From Hermatobates lingyangjiaoensis (taxonomy: Eukaryota; Arthropoda; Insecta; Hemiptera; Hermatobatidae), in contig JAPFBL010001012.1 in assembly GCA_026182355.1 (NCBI GenBank), forward strand, positions 1-64,000: a DNA stretch of 64,000 nucleotides, given 5' to 3'. The notes below the pieces were generated by a model. The model saw only the letters and a list, made by a program, of their open reading frames with translations. It had not been told where the DNA came from and did not search any database. The number at the start of each line of letters is the position of its first letter. Within the stretch, counting starts at the first letter, position 1. Below are positions 20,464 through 31,859 of this stretch, one piece after another. The translations under genes were made by a program, and so were the position numbers.

Positions 20464-20500
20464 TCTCTCCTGAAGACGGTTCAAACCGAAAATTAGAGAC
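20464..20500 (+). ncRNA. hammerhead ribozyme motif, PLE family B
   Basis: The core CUGAAGA is followed by spacer C, stem II GGUU/AACC, GAA, stem III AAUU and H17 = A. Stem I is UCUC before the core and GAGA after the site. The sequence continues CUGUAAGUG, which looks like a 5' splice site. The inverted partner is at 19029-19066. Confidence 0.8.
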
Positions 20501-20599
20501 TGTAAGTGTGTTCTTCTGATTTCTCTATGTTTCTTTGTTTATATTGAAACTTATATATATATATATAATATATATATTTATTTATTTACTCTTCTTTAT

Positions 20600-20805
20600 A
20601 TAATCTAGGAGGTGTCAGAGCTTATTTTTCTTCATTGTGATTCTTCCTACGACATTTTGTCTCATATACATATCTTAGGTGTTGCTGTTCTGAATACTGG
20701 GCCGTGACTGAGTGTCGGCTTGGCGAGTAGCTGGTGGTTGGTCACCTAGTAGCTGCAGTGTGCGTGAAACCCCCGTGTGTTGACGATTAATTAATGGGTT
20801 GTGCT
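20600..20805 (+). repeat. dispersed repeat R4 (copy 1)
   Basis: This segment of about 205 bp matches 36645-36860 ('cagagcttatttttcttcat' to 'tgttgacgattaatt'). Both copies are followed by (TA)n. It is non-coding and not recognised; it could be a PLE 3' UTR or another small element. Confidence 0.6.
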
Positions 20806-20829
20806 TCATGATATATATATATATATATA

Positions 20830-21110
20830 TATATAAACTTTTCTTCTCGGAATTTTTTCTTCTTTTTCTCTAGGTCCCTGTTGCCACAGTATCCTCAGTA
20901 GTGAAAATGTAAACCTGAAGAAGAACATTATATGTTTGAAACGCATTATTAGTTTTGACATAAAAGCTCTTTTTATTCAACCTAACATAACCTTAAACTG
21001 AAAGAGGACTATATAGTCTGTACATGAAAACATTTTGACTTTCATCGTTATCAGGAGTCGATGTGGCCTGAGAAGCCCAATAGTTTGCAATATATTCGTT
21101 AAAAATATTT
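20830..21110 (+). mobile_element. PLE terminus followed by a SINE fragment
   Basis: 20830-20970 is a PLE terminus with an HHR at about 20905-20950: CUGAAGA, spacer A, GAACAU/AUGUUU, GAA and ACGC (imperfect palindrome). 20983-21110 is a SINE piece containing 'ttttgactttcatcgttatc' and 'tcgatgtggcctgag', as in the 14.5 kb cluster. Confidence 0.6.
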
Positions 21111-22050
21111 AAGGAAGTACGTAAAACGGTACAGTTTACTTAAAATTCAGTGGGATGGGTGTGCGTGCATTTTGGAAGCCAAGCTCCTTTGTATCAATGC
21201 CAACTGAAGTTAAAGATAAACGAAAGCAGGCTTCGAGAGATGTTTGATTAAGTAGATTCCTCTCTTTGGACTTAATCGACTTCATTGCGGAAAATACTGC
21301 TTCACAAAGTAAAAAACAACTTTTTTCGAATATAACTCAATAGATGTCTAAATAATACTAATTTTTAAAAGTTTTCTAGAAGAGAAGAGGGCTAGACTTT
21401 GGACAACCGTGATCTAGTACAAGATATTAAAAGTTTTCTGACATTTAAAATGATTTAAATAAAATAAAACAGGAAAAAAAAACACATATTAGTAACTACT
21501 AGTGATAATTTTACTTTCTCATCCTTTTAAGCTGACGACATTTCAAGATGGTATGTCTTAAACATGAAATACCTGAAGAAGAAACAGATAGGTTGAATTG
21601 CTAATGATGTTAATCATGGACTTTACAGTTCTTGCCTAACATGCTCTTCAAATGTCATTGAATTACAACTCTCATTCGTGTACAAGGATGATTCCTTTTT
21701 TTATAAATTGAAAGGTTACGAAACCAAAAAAAAGAAGAAGAAGTTCACTTTTAATTAAATGATATTAAACAGATATTACACGTGACATACTTTTCACTCA
21801 TGTAAAATGGTAGATATTTTTTTTAAAACTGGGGATATTTTTTGCTATAATTTAATGGATTTATTCGCTTATGTGTCCCTGTTTGTAATTCACTGTTTTC
21901 TTAGAAATTTAAAATCCTTTGGAAAAACAAGATAAGGAATAAGATAATAAATAATAATAAGGATTAAAGTAAAGATGAACTAAAGGATGTGATAAATAAA
22001 AAAATTAAATATAAAACAAGTAAATAACTATAATAAATATTGATATAGCT
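21111..22050. other. AT-rich sequence, nothing recognised
   Basis: No gene or clear element. 'acctgaagaagaaacag' near 21572 is the only trace of a PLE-type HHR core, too degraded to call. Confidence 0.35.
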
Positions 22051-22074
22051 TCTCGACCACTGATTTTTCAAGTT

Positions 22075-22880
22075 CACAGAAGGGGGTTCTTGAGGATTTT
22101 GGTCATAGAAACTCAACTCCTGATTATATCCCGACGTTTCGCCAAAAGTTGTTCGGAATTTTCAAGGCTAAAAAAAAAAAATTATTAACGACATAAGTAG
22201 AACAAGACAAATACATCCACGGAATACCAACCAACAGAAAACAAAAAAAAAAAAACAAACAAAAATTCAGTAACAAGAAAACCACAAAAGGATCATAAAA
22301 TAGCTAGTGTTATTATTCATTATTTAAAAAGAAACATATGTTGTTTAAACCTAATTACTTATTATTAATTATTAAGACAAAAAAAAAACAAATTTTCAAA
22401 CATTTGATTTTTGTTGGTCTTTGTTTTCCCTCAATTTCTTTTATTTTTTGACTTTTTATTGTTTTGTAATTTTCTGGCGTACTGTGTTTGTCACTGTCTG
22501 TTTGTTTTACTTGAATGCTCTGTATAGAGGTATCCTCCCAGAATTATATTGTGTAATATTGTGCTTATCTATTTCAAAATTGGTTTTTGTTGTCTTAATA
22601 ATAATTAATTAGATTTAAACAACATATGTTTCTTTTTAAATAATGAATAATAACCCAGGGTATCTTATGGCTCTTTTATGGTTTTCTTGTTACTGAATTT
22701 TTATTTGTTTTTTTGTTTTCTGTTGGTTGGTATTTCGTGGATGTATTTGTCTTGCTCTACTTACGTCGTTAATAAATTCTTTTTTAGCCTTGAAAATGCC
22801 AAACAATTTTTGGCGAAATGTCGGCATATAATTAGGAGTTGAATTTTTATGACCAAAATCCTCAAGAACCCCTTCTGTGA
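22075..22880. mobile_element. long PLE foldback, family N
   Basis: The arms 22075-22355 and 22612-22880 are inverted copies of about 275 bp with a unique loop of about 255 bp. Each arm has an HHR-like motif whose core is UUGAAAA instead of CUGANGA. Divergence between the arms is visible but modest. Confidence 0.75.
22793..22835 (+). ncRNA. hammerhead-like motif with U3-A8 core, PLE family N
   Basis: GCC is followed by the core UUGAAAA, spacer U, stem II GCCAA/UUGGC, GAA, AUGU (ACGU in the left arm), C as H17 and GGC, so stem I is GCC/GGC. Relative to CUGANGA the core has C3 to U and G8 to A. These two positions pair in the active HHR structure, so the changes are compensatory. Confidence 0.55.
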
Positions 22881-22926
22881 ACTTTATAATAAATGCTGTT
22901 TTTAGGATATCCTGTTGTTTCTCTCT

Positions 22927-22950
22927 CGCAGACACACTCACACTCACACA

Positions 22951-22991
<41 letters not shown>

Positions 22992-23012
22992 ATATATATA
23001 TATATATATGTA
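22927..23012. repeat. (CA)n then (TA)n microsatellite
   Basis: About 50 bp of CA-rich repeat passes directly into (TA)n. Confidence 0.9.
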
Positions 23013-24590
23013 TGGAACAACTCATAAAACTTATTTCATTTAATTCGGAACACTTCAAAACTTAATATTTCCATTAAAATCTCAATTTTGATAGTTATTT
23101 TAACATGAAAACAATACTTTTATCTCTCGATATTTCATATAGAGATATCAATGAAATGAATACGATAGTCTTGAATGACGAGCAACAAGAAAGACAATTC
23201 TTGACCTACGTTTTCGATTTTATGTTCAACATTTTATTAATATAAAAAAGCCAAAAAAAAATTAATTAAAATTTCATAATTATATAAGTAAGTGCTTATA
23301 TGACTTAATTTGAATATATTCACTTCGAGTACCACTGCGAAACGTAACTAAATTTGAATAAAACTCTTTTAATTGAAACTATAAATTCATGTTACGGTTG
23401 AATTTAATTTACGTATTTAAAATTAGATTTATGAAACGATTTAAAGGAAATAAAACGTAGAAACAATACACAACTCACTTCAATATTTCCATCTCTTCTT
23501 CATCAGAAGAAGAAGATGAGTTCTAAATTTTAATATTTTAACGGACCGTTTCATTTTTTTAAATGACATTTATGTTATTATTTTATAATGTTATATTCAT
23601 AATATATGATTTATGGGTGTTTTATAAGATATGGTAATTGAATTAAAGGGGTTATAGTACAATATGAACGGTATATATTACTAAGAACAACTTATGTTGA
23701 TTTCTGAACATAAGACGTTTGACCGTTCGGAACGTAATTGTCTGTATTGTAAATCATGAAAAATATAAAACGTCAATGATTCCCTGTTACGTAGCAGCCA
23801 CTGTAAATTTATATTCTCATAATAATTATACGTAATATTCAATATGTGTATGACTATGCAAAAAAATCGGAATAAATAAAGACGTCATGCAATCAATGGA
23901 GTTAAAACCACAAGGAAAAGGAAAACAATCCTATTTAATAATACGCTAGTAACTACGTGTCACGCTGTGTCATAATATTGATAATTGCGCGTATCTAATA
24001 GCTGTAATTAAAATTACAGCTACAAATCAAAGTCATCCTAATTAAACATCATTATATTCTCTAATTAACATTTATAGAGCATAAGTTGTCTATTTCATTT
24101 ACATACTTTTACTTTTTGACGTAAAAATAGCACATTATTCTTTCACATTATGAGGATCAGTTCAGTAAGTTTTTTTTAAAATTACTTTAATAAGAAAGGT
24201 GGTTATAGGCCTTTTTACTAATTCAGAAAATGTTTTTTTAACGCCAAACCGATAACAATGAAATTTTGTTAAAAAAATTGAATATAAGATTAGCACTTTA
24301 TAAATAAGTTGATAAAATTCCGATTATTGCATTGGGTAACATATTACACAAAAGGAAATTTTGTTTTGGAATAATGAATAATGCCCCTCTGGTCGCATTT
24401 GTTTGCATTTATTTACATTGTTTATATTGACTTAGAATAGTTTTAAGTGAAATAAAATTCTTATTTAAAGTTTTATTAAACTAAATTTTAAATTTTTAAA
24501 TGATTTAAGATAATATGTTAGAAGAATAAAATTGTTAAATGTAAAAAATTAATCCCAATCAAAGATATATTTTCTGATTCATTCCACGGT
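23013..24590. other. AT-rich region with one decayed PLE terminus
   Basis: Mostly AT-rich single-copy-looking DNA. 23455-23565 resembles a family C or D terminus on the minus strand (CUGAUGA, GAA, AUAU, U, then GAAGUGAG), with stem II decayed. No gene is visible. Confidence 0.4.
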
Positions 24591-24594
24591 GCGA

Positions 24595-24870
24595 TGAATT
24601 GTTGTCGAACAAGTGTCTGACTAATCAAACAAAACATTAAGTTGGTTGTTGACGAGTCTATGATATGGACTTATAGTTTAGTTTATGTCACTCCAGATTT
24701 GTTTATCTTAGTTTTTATTTCTGTTCGAGTCGAATATACTTATATCGAATATGGTAAGGCAGTACAGTGCCTGTCGGGTTAGCTATTATGTTAATAATTA
24801 AATACCAAATTATGCTTAGCTACAGGTAACACTGCATTCACTGACAGTTGTTGAAGTTTGGCGGGTCATC
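24595..24870 (+). repeat. dispersed repeat R2 (copy 1)
   Basis: This segment of about 275 bp is matched in reverse orientation by 62190-62455 and in part by 8510-8620. Shared words include 'gctacaggtaacactgcatt'. It is non-coding and the family is unknown. Confidence 0.6.
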
Positions 24871-24924
24871 TAGTCTAGTAGAAATAAGTGCTCTGAAGCC
24901 ATGACTATAATCGTTTCAATAAAT

Positions 24925-25190
24925 TGGTTTCTTGAGGATTTGATACTCAAGACGACGTTTTGCCAAAAATTGATTGACATTCTCAAGGATTTTTTTTTGT
25001 TTTTTGTTTTTTTTTTTTGGCAAAACTATTTAAGTTAGATGCAATTAAATAACATTATCATATCAGTTATAAATAAAAAAAAAAATATAAACTTAAATAG
25101 TTGTCCTTTCAAAAACAAAAAACAAAAAAAACCTTGAAACATCCAAAAAATTTTTGGCGAAACATTGGCTTACAATCAGGCGTAGTTAAT
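24925..25190. mobile_element. PLE foldback, family N (decayed)
   Basis: The arms carry HHR-like cores in both orientations. The minus-strand one (about 24940-24990) reads UUGAGAA with spacer U and a UUGGC-type stem II. The plus-strand one (about 25131-25170) reads UUGAAAC followed by UUUUUGGC, GAA and ACAU. Confidence 0.55.
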
Positions 25191-25252
25191 TATTGTTAAT
25201 TAATCAATTATTAATTAATAATGCATAAGCATTCTTATTATTTGCATAAGGC

Positions 25253-25425
25253 AGTTAATTGAATTTGACAATCTTTGGTTTTCATTGATGATGACTGTAT
25301 ATGTATACGAGTACTGAAATAATAAGATGTATGTCTGGTAGAAATAACAGCATCTTGATTGTAATTTCAAGAAAATATATATTTTGAGGACTTTCTGGAA
25401 TTTTGATTAATTATTTGGATCAATT
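25253..25425 (+). mobile_element. MITE family X, internal fragment
   Basis: This matches the right half of the copies at 13431-14035 and 26056-26970, including 'gagtactgaaataataagat' and 'atattttgaggactttc'. Both ends are missing. Confidence 0.6.
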
Positions 25426-26055
25426 CCTGAAGAAACCAATCTGAATTTTTTTTTAATAAAAATCTGAGATCGAGAAGCTGTACCAATATCAATATAATTG
25501 TTGTAATTTTGTTTAGAATTATGAAGATATGAATTTTTTTTCAATTTTTATATTGTTCAAATTTTGATAAAAGAAGATCAATTATAAACATGAAAAAAAA
25601 AAAAATTCCCTACATGGAATGTGACAGCTGTCTGGTGATACACTCTAGCGGCAATAGTTTGAAGTAGAAGGCGCTGAAATTCAAATCGGCCCAAGTAACT
25701 ATAAGCCAGCCAGAGCATGATTCTTGTTATCAGACAGGTCAAGGGTAACAATGACTTTTCATAACCTCCCCCCCCCCCCCCCCACCATCAGGCCATTGTC
25801 CTCTAGGCTGACTTTGTCTTCGAAGAATCAATGAAATATGTTAATTATATTAAAAACCGATTTGCATTTTATCTTTTTAAACAGGGCTCTTCATTATAAA
25901 TGTTCATATACAAAAAAAAATTTAATTGCACTATCAACGTAGATTTTGAATATAATGGTATAATAATTTCAATTGTAGACCACACACAACATTTGTTTCA
26001 AATAAACATTGTAGCAGTAATTTTATGTCAAGTATATATATATCTCTGTCTTTTA
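25426..26055. other. mixed non-coding sequence with a C-run
   Basis: Contains a C-run of about 16 near 25768, possibly a MITE X end, and AT-rich DNA. No gene is visible. Confidence 0.35.
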
Positions 26056-26970
26056 CAGTGTCGTAGTAACAAGGCTGCATTTTAAGGCTGTAAAAATGGA
26101 AAACAGAAAAAAAATTAAAATGATAAACAGTTAACAAATAATCTGAAATTTTATAGAAAACGAGTTATTGATTTTGTAATTGTTTTTTTTATCTTTTATG
26201 TGTGTAATACTGTTTTTAAACGGATTTTTCAACTGTAATATTTCCTAATTTAAAAATCTGAATATATTTTCCTTTTATTGCATTTGTAACCGCAAAAATA
26301 ATGCCAAAATTTCAAAACTCTAGAGTTAGCACTATAGGAGAAAAACATGATTTTTAAAAACAGGTTTTTGACAATGAAAGTTACTTTCCCGTCATGCTTA
26401 ATTCCTCCCAAACAATAGGGATCATCTACATTATGGGGCCCATTTTTGTGTAAAATATCAACTTGATCCATCAAAGATTCTGAACTGTAGCGTGGTAACA
26501 AGCAATGCTAACACACTCACCCACCCACACACACACACACAGACATCATCGAGAAAACTTCATAAAACGATTTTTGGGACCTGAAAACATATAATTCCGT
26601 CAAAATTTCGAGATCAATTTTTTTCACAATCACTATACTTTACGTATAGTAAAGTAAAAAAGAAAAACTATTTTACATTTTTCAAAACTATTTATTTTAA
26701 AGTGGTTTAAAAGTTTATAATATTTGATTGTATAAGCTAGTTAATTTGATTTGACAATCTTTGATTTTCTTTGATTCTGACTGTATATGTGTACGAGTAC
26801 TGAAATAATAAGATGTGAGACTGGCACAAATAACATCTTGATTGTAATTTCAAGAAAGTATATATTTTGAGGACTTTCGGGAATTTTGAAGGTAAACGGG
26901 ATTATTAACCCTTGGAGGGGGGCAAATTCCTACGACTACCCCGAGCGGCCAAATAGTTGCTAAGCCCCTG
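26056..26970 (+). mobile_element. MITE family X (copy 2) with repeat R1 inserted
   Basis: It begins CAGTGTCGTAGTAAC and ends GCTAAGCCCCTG. It is collinear with 13431-14035 except for an insertion of about 385 bp (repeat R1, about 26255-26640). Flanks 'gtctttta' and 'acttttat' share ctttta, a possible decayed 8-bp duplication. Confidence 0.6.
26255..26640 (+). repeat. dispersed repeat R1 (copy 1)
   Basis: This matches 62515-62684 plus 63666-63840, where the same repeat is split by two hAT-like elements; a partial copy is near 49220-49340. Shared words include 'ctcccaaaca' and 'aaaacttcataaaac'. It contains a short CA microsatellite. Family unknown. Confidence 0.6.
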
Positions 26971-27261
26971 ACTTTTATGCGTGACCCATCAAGAAGTCAT
27001 GTCATTTTAGACATTTAAGGAATAAACTCTTTTCAGGGTAACTTACACGCATTCGTTTGGATTCCTTTTCGTTCATTGTGTGGTAAAAACCACACAATTC
27101 TGGATTGCACAACTAATGACTTCTTATCATTCTTTTAACTTCAGAACTTTTATCACTTTTTTTTTAATTTTCTTTTTTATTTTTTTTGCTTTTTAGTTTT
27201 TACTTGTTTTCCTTCTATCGTGTTGAAGTACTTCATATCTCTGTATGAAGTCTGGTATATG
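26971..27261. other. AT-rich spacer
   Basis: Contains 'accacacaattctggattgc' (27089), related to words near 8.48 and 50.17 kb, so part is probably a dispersed repeat. No gene. Confidence 0.35.
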
Positions 27262-27890
27262 TCTGATGATATACGAGATAAAGACAAATTAAGCCAGGCA
27301 GACAGAATTAACAATGTCAATCAGCTTCTTGTCAATCATGATATGATATGCCAGATGAAGAAAAATTAGCCCAGTCAGACAGAATTAACAATGTCAATCA
27401 GCTTCTTGTCAATAATGATATGATATGCTAGATGACGACAAATTAACCCAGGCAGACAGAATTAACCATGTCAATCAGCTTCTTGTCAATCATGATATGA
27501 TATACCAGATGAAGAAAAATAGCCCAGTCAAACAGAATTAAGAATGTCAATCAGCTTCTTGTCAATCATGATATGATATGCCAGATGAAGAAAAATTAGC
27601 CCAGCCAGACAGAATTAACCATGTCAATCAGCTTCTTGTCAATAATGCTATGATATGCTAGATGACGAAAAATTAACCCTGGCAAATAGAATTAAGAATG
27701 TCAATCAGCTTCTTGTCAATAATGATATGATATGCCATATGAAGAAAAATTAGCCCAGTCAGACAGAATTAACCATGTCAATCAGCTTCTTGTCAATCAT
27801 GATACGATATGCCAGATGAAGAAAAATTAGCCCAGTCAGACAGAATTAACCATGTCAATCAGCTTCTTGTCAATCATTTTCTGTTCATTC
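27262..27890 (+). repeat. 77-bp tandem repeat, about 8 copies
   Basis: The word 'gtcaatcagcttcttgtcaa' starts at 27316, 27393, 27470, 27546, 27623, 27700, 27777 and 27854, a period of 76-77 bp. Copies differ by a few substitutions and alternate between 'gatgaagaaaaa' and 'gatgacgacaaa' types. No open frame runs through it. Confidence 0.9.
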
Positions 27891-28656
27891 TGGCCTAAAA
27901 GAGAAAATCCATTGTTGAAGAAACTCATTCGTATATATTTATTTTGTATGTTCCTCATAAGGATTACATCTAGTGAGAACAGAAGTGCAGTCACTATGAT
28001 GATATAATAGATGAAATGACGTATTCATTTCAAAATGCATGTAATGCTCCTAATTATGATGATTTTGATTTATAACTGTAGTTTAATTACAGCAATTAGA
28101 TATGCCCAATTATCAATTTGACATATTTTGATTTGTCGCTGTATTTATTTCCAGCAATTAGATATGCCCAATTATCAATTCGATACATCTCATTAGTAGG
28201 TAGCAATTAAGACAGAAGTACAGACACCGTACAGGAAGACATTCTCTTCTATATATTGGTGTAGACGTTGTTTTAAAAAATGATTCATTTGGAAAAGGGT
28301 TGTTATGTTAAAAGTAGCTGTGTCCCCTTAATAAGGAAGTAACGCTATACTAGTGGGGTTCTTCCTAGAAAGTCACTCACTTGAAAGGAAATGCCTAATC
28401 CAGCTGTCAACCATACTGGGCCACTGTGTCACACGAACCACACACCAACTGTAGCGGCTTTTTTTATAAATGTCAAAAAAAGGGGGCTAATTTTAAAAAA
28501 GGATGCCTTTAAAAATAAAAAAAAGTAGGGATGAAATTGGACTAACCCAGCTGGGCAATGCCACGTGTGCGAAGTCAACAGCAATATATTAAAACAGTCT
28601 TAAAGACAACTGAGTCATCCAGTCTGAGTACTCTGGAAAAAAAATTGCAGTCATCT
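27891..28656. other. non-coding sequence with a short local duplication
   Basis: The segment 'agcaattagatatgcccaat' occurs near 28092 and again near 28153. No gene or transposon ends are recognised. Confidence 0.4.
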
Positions 28657-29221
28657 CAGTGACGTAGCAACTATTTTTGCCACCTGCCCCCCCCCCCCCC
28701 CCCCCGGCTGGGCCTTCATAACCCCTTCAAACCTTCAAAATTCCAGAAAGTGCTCAAAATATATGTTTTCATGGAATTTCAATCAAGGATCTAATTTTAG
28801 ACTGTTGTTATTAGTCCCAGACTTTCATCTTATTACAGTACTCATATACTACAAATACAGTCATCATCAAAGAACCAAAGATTTATTAAAATAAAAACGT
28901 ATAATTCAAATCATAAAAAAAAATTGTTAAATTAATATTAACTGACTAAGCAAATTAATATAATAAACTTTCAACCACTTTAAAAAAAAATAGTTTTGAA
29001 AAATTTAAAATGCATTTATTTTTAATTTGCAAATATTACAATTGAAAAACAGTATTACATACATAAAACATATATACAATTACGTCCTTAAAAATTCAAA
29101 TTTGTTTCCTTTTTATGATTTTAATTTTTTTTTCTATTTTTATTTTTACACCCTCAAAATGCAACCCCTGGCAGGTGGTCCCCGGGTAAGACAGCCCCCC
29201 CCCCCCTTATCCATTCCACTG
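28657..29221 (-). mobile_element. MITE family X (copy 3)
   Basis: Plus-strand ends are CAGTGACGTAGCAAC and TTATCCATTCCACTG. The interior is the reverse complement of 13431-14035, with C-runs of about 19 and 12 near the two ends. No coding capacity and no clear target-site duplication. Confidence 0.6.
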
Positions 29222-29639
29222 AGTGGCCTACACTCAACTAAAAGTAACAAAAATATAAAACTGGTTAATAACATTATGATTTTCCTCTCCACAAAAACGT
29301 TGACATTCAATCATAAGTAATAATGTTTTTAAAATTTTTTTTAAAAAAAAAAAACTTTTATTGTTTAATAATTTGATAATTTCTTAATTTATTCCTTCTC
29401 TGATTAAATCATGAATATGTACTTTAATATCTCTGTCTTGAAGTCCTATCTGTTTACCCAATATAGTGGTGTCTGAAATCATTGCATCTTATTCACTAAA
29501 GCTCATTTTAATTGTTGATTATCACTATTTGAAAATTTCAATGCCAAAGAATTTCATTAATTAATCTTTCAATTCAATTAGCTTTTGCTTTTATTGTGTT
29601 ATTTAGTACTATTTTTTACTTTACTATATTATTTTGTTT
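29222..29639. other. AT-rich sequence, nothing recognised
   Basis: A spacer between the MITE and the SINE. No coding, repeat or promoter signal was seen. Confidence 0.35.
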
Positions 29640-29938
29640 TGTTTAAACCGATCCCTTAGCGGTTGACAACGTCAGCCGTTTACCGGCTTTTTGTTTGATC
29701 CGTGATTCTACATTCGGTGTCCTAAACTTTTCCTAACTCGAGTGCATTTCGAGTAGGGATCTTTAACGAGTACCTGACATCGTACAAGCTCAGGACGGAA
29801 GGCTTAACGTCCTCTCCGAGGGACGACGTACTCAGATTTATTCAGCTCCCGCGTGTATAAATCGAGGGCCAGGTGGGGATCGAACCCCGGATCTACTAGT
29901 TCAAAGGCGAGTACGTTAACCACTGAGCTACCCTGGCC
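29640..29938 (-). mobile_element. full-length tRNA-derived SINE
   Basis: On the minus strand the head starts GGCCAGGGTAGCTCAGTGG and closes with CCACCTGGCC, so a 7-bp acceptor-like stem survives. Box B GGTTCGATCCC is intact. The body and the tail with AAAGCCGGTAAACGGCT match the 2368 copy. Length is about 300 bp. It is the best SINE copy in the window. Confidence 0.88.
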
Positions 29939-30084
29939 TTCTTTTGTTGGCCTTCCACAGCGTTTGTCATCATCCACTGATCCTGTTTCCCGAAACTTAT
30001 AAACAAAGTTACAAACTGCGTTACGATGTGGAACAGGTCTATGTGGAAAATTTTCAGCAAACCCCTATCGCACTACACCTGTAT

Positions 30085-30925
30085 GTTTACCACCCTCTCG
30101 GAATACATGTTCGACGAGCAATATACGATCTTCAGTTGCTTAATACATATACGTATGAAGCTTCAGGAATACATAGACGTTTTTCAGTTGCTTAATATAT
30201 ATACGTATGAAGCTTCAGGAATACATAGAAATTCTTCAGTTGCTTAATACATATACGTATGAAGCTTCAGGAATACATAGACAATCTTCAGTTGCTTACT
30301 ACATATACGTATGAAGCTTCAGGAATACATAGAAATTCTTCAGTTGCTTAATACATATACGTATGAAGCTTCAGGAATACATAGACGTTTTTCAGTTGCT
30401 TAATACGTATGAAGCTTCAGGAATACATAGAAATTCTTCAGTTGTTTAATACATATACGTATTAAGCTTCAGGAATACATAGACAATCTTCAGTTGCTTA
30501 ATACATATACGTATGCAGCTTCAGGAATACATAGACGTTTTTCAGTTGCTTAATACATATACGTATGAAGCTTCAGGAATACATAGAAATTCTTCAGTTG
30601 CTTAATACATATACGTATTAAGCTTCAGGAATACATAGACAATCTTCAGTTGCTTAATACATATACGTATGAAGCTTCAGGAATACATAGACGTTCCTCA
30701 GTTGCTTAATACCTATATGTATTAAACTTCAGAAACATAGACGTTCTTCAGTTGCTTAATACATATACGTATTAAGCTTCAGGAATACATAGACGATCTT
30801 CAGTTGCTTAATACACATACGTATTAAGCTTCAGGAATACATATACGTTCTTCAGATGCTTAATACATATACGTATGAAGCTTCAGGAATACATACATGT
30901 TCTTCAGTTGCTTAATACATATTGG
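30085..30925 (+). repeat. 52-bp tandem repeat, about 16 copies
   Basis: 'ttcagttgcttaatacatat' recurs at 30131, 30183, 30235, 30287 and 30339 and then with small length changes to about 30925. Each unit has TGAAGCTTCA (a 10-bp palindrome), and some units have GCTTAATAC and GTATTAAGC as an inverted repeat around ATATAC. Short open frames here follow from the repeat. Confidence 0.9.
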
Positions 30926-31355
30926 GTTCAAAATCTAAAATTTAAAAAAACATTATAAAAGTGCACAATGACTTTCCGAACACTCGTTTCGTTTTATCAG
31001 AGAAAGCTCGATGAACTTATTTCTTAAATAAATAGATATTTGTATCAGTTTTATTTTTTTTAAAAAGCCGTCTGCGTTAATTATTTATTCTGTAAGGAAT
31101 AACTCTGACTATTAGGTTGTGTTGAAAAGGAAAACAGAATAGCATGGTAAATCAATTTGGGTGCACTTACAAAGCTTCTTTGCAGAGAACAACAGTTTTT
31201 AATCAAGTTTTGTTTTCTCTTAGTTTGTAATACCTATTCACTTTAGTGTTTTAGATATATCAACTGTGTTTCAATAAGCAAACAATTCATTTTGATAAAC
31301 ACAGATGAACAGAGATGGTTATAACTTTTCTTATCTTTGTGTGTTTTCGTGTTTT
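30926..31355. other. AT-rich sequence, nothing recognised
   Basis: It contains 'ttccgaacactcgtttcg' just after the tandem array, perhaps a degraded PLE terminus. No gene. Confidence 0.3.
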
Positions 31356-31357
31356 AA

Positions 31358-31680
31358 TAAGATTTCACATAAACAGGTGAAATAACAATCAATGATTAAA
31401 CCACAATATGAAATGGGGGAAAAGAAAGACTAAGATCTTTCAACCACAACAAGTGGTCTTCGTAATTTGGGTTTTTGATTCTAACGAAGACTGCTTTTTG
31501 TGGTTGAAAGATGTTAGTCTTCCCCCCCCCCCCCCCATTTCATATTTTGGTTTGATCATTGATTGTGTATGTATGTATGTATGTGTGTGTGTGTGTGTGT
31601 GTGTGTTTGTGTGTCTGTGTGCGTGTAAGTGTGTGTCTATGTGTGTGTATGTGTGTATGAGTGTTGTACTCGTATATATG
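31358..31680. mobile_element. PLE family A foldback and (GT)n microsatellite
   Basis: 31358-31565 is a family A foldback with a C-run of about 15 in the right arm. Its HHR motifs are damaged (stem I or core bases missing). It passes into a GT/TGTA microsatellite at about 31568-31680. Confidence 0.7.
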
Positions 31681-31859
31681 CGTGTCCTTACTAATTCCTT
31701 ATGTCCTTACTTCAAGACATACGAGTATATTCATTACTCACACCAAAACATTTGCAATACGTATACAAATACGTATGCAATATATTTGGATTTGAACGTA
31801 TATTCCCTGCAAATATAGCAAACCACATTTGATTTGTTTAAGGATTCTAGGAGGGGATT

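Larger units (their letters stand above)
18940..20555. mobile_element. partial PLE of family B with inverted termini
   Basis: Inverted terminal segments lie at 18940-19130 (minus) and 20444-20555 (plus), each with an HHR (19029-19066 minus, 20464-20500 plus). Between them are a 3' UTR and an open minus-strand frame (19397-20449). The ORF is truncated in the reverse transcriptase domain and joined directly to the inverted terminus near 20445. This is the most informative PLE in the window because it links the HHR termini to a coding region. Confidence 0.85.

Noticed and set aside
29944..30247. Open frames with repeated YTYEASGIHR
   Set aside because: They are by-products of the 52-bp tandem repeat, whose period is not a multiple of three.
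31408..31818. 136-codon frame with Cys-Val repeats
   Set aside because: It crosses a PLE foldback and a GT microsatellite; the Cys-Val runs are microsatellite translation.
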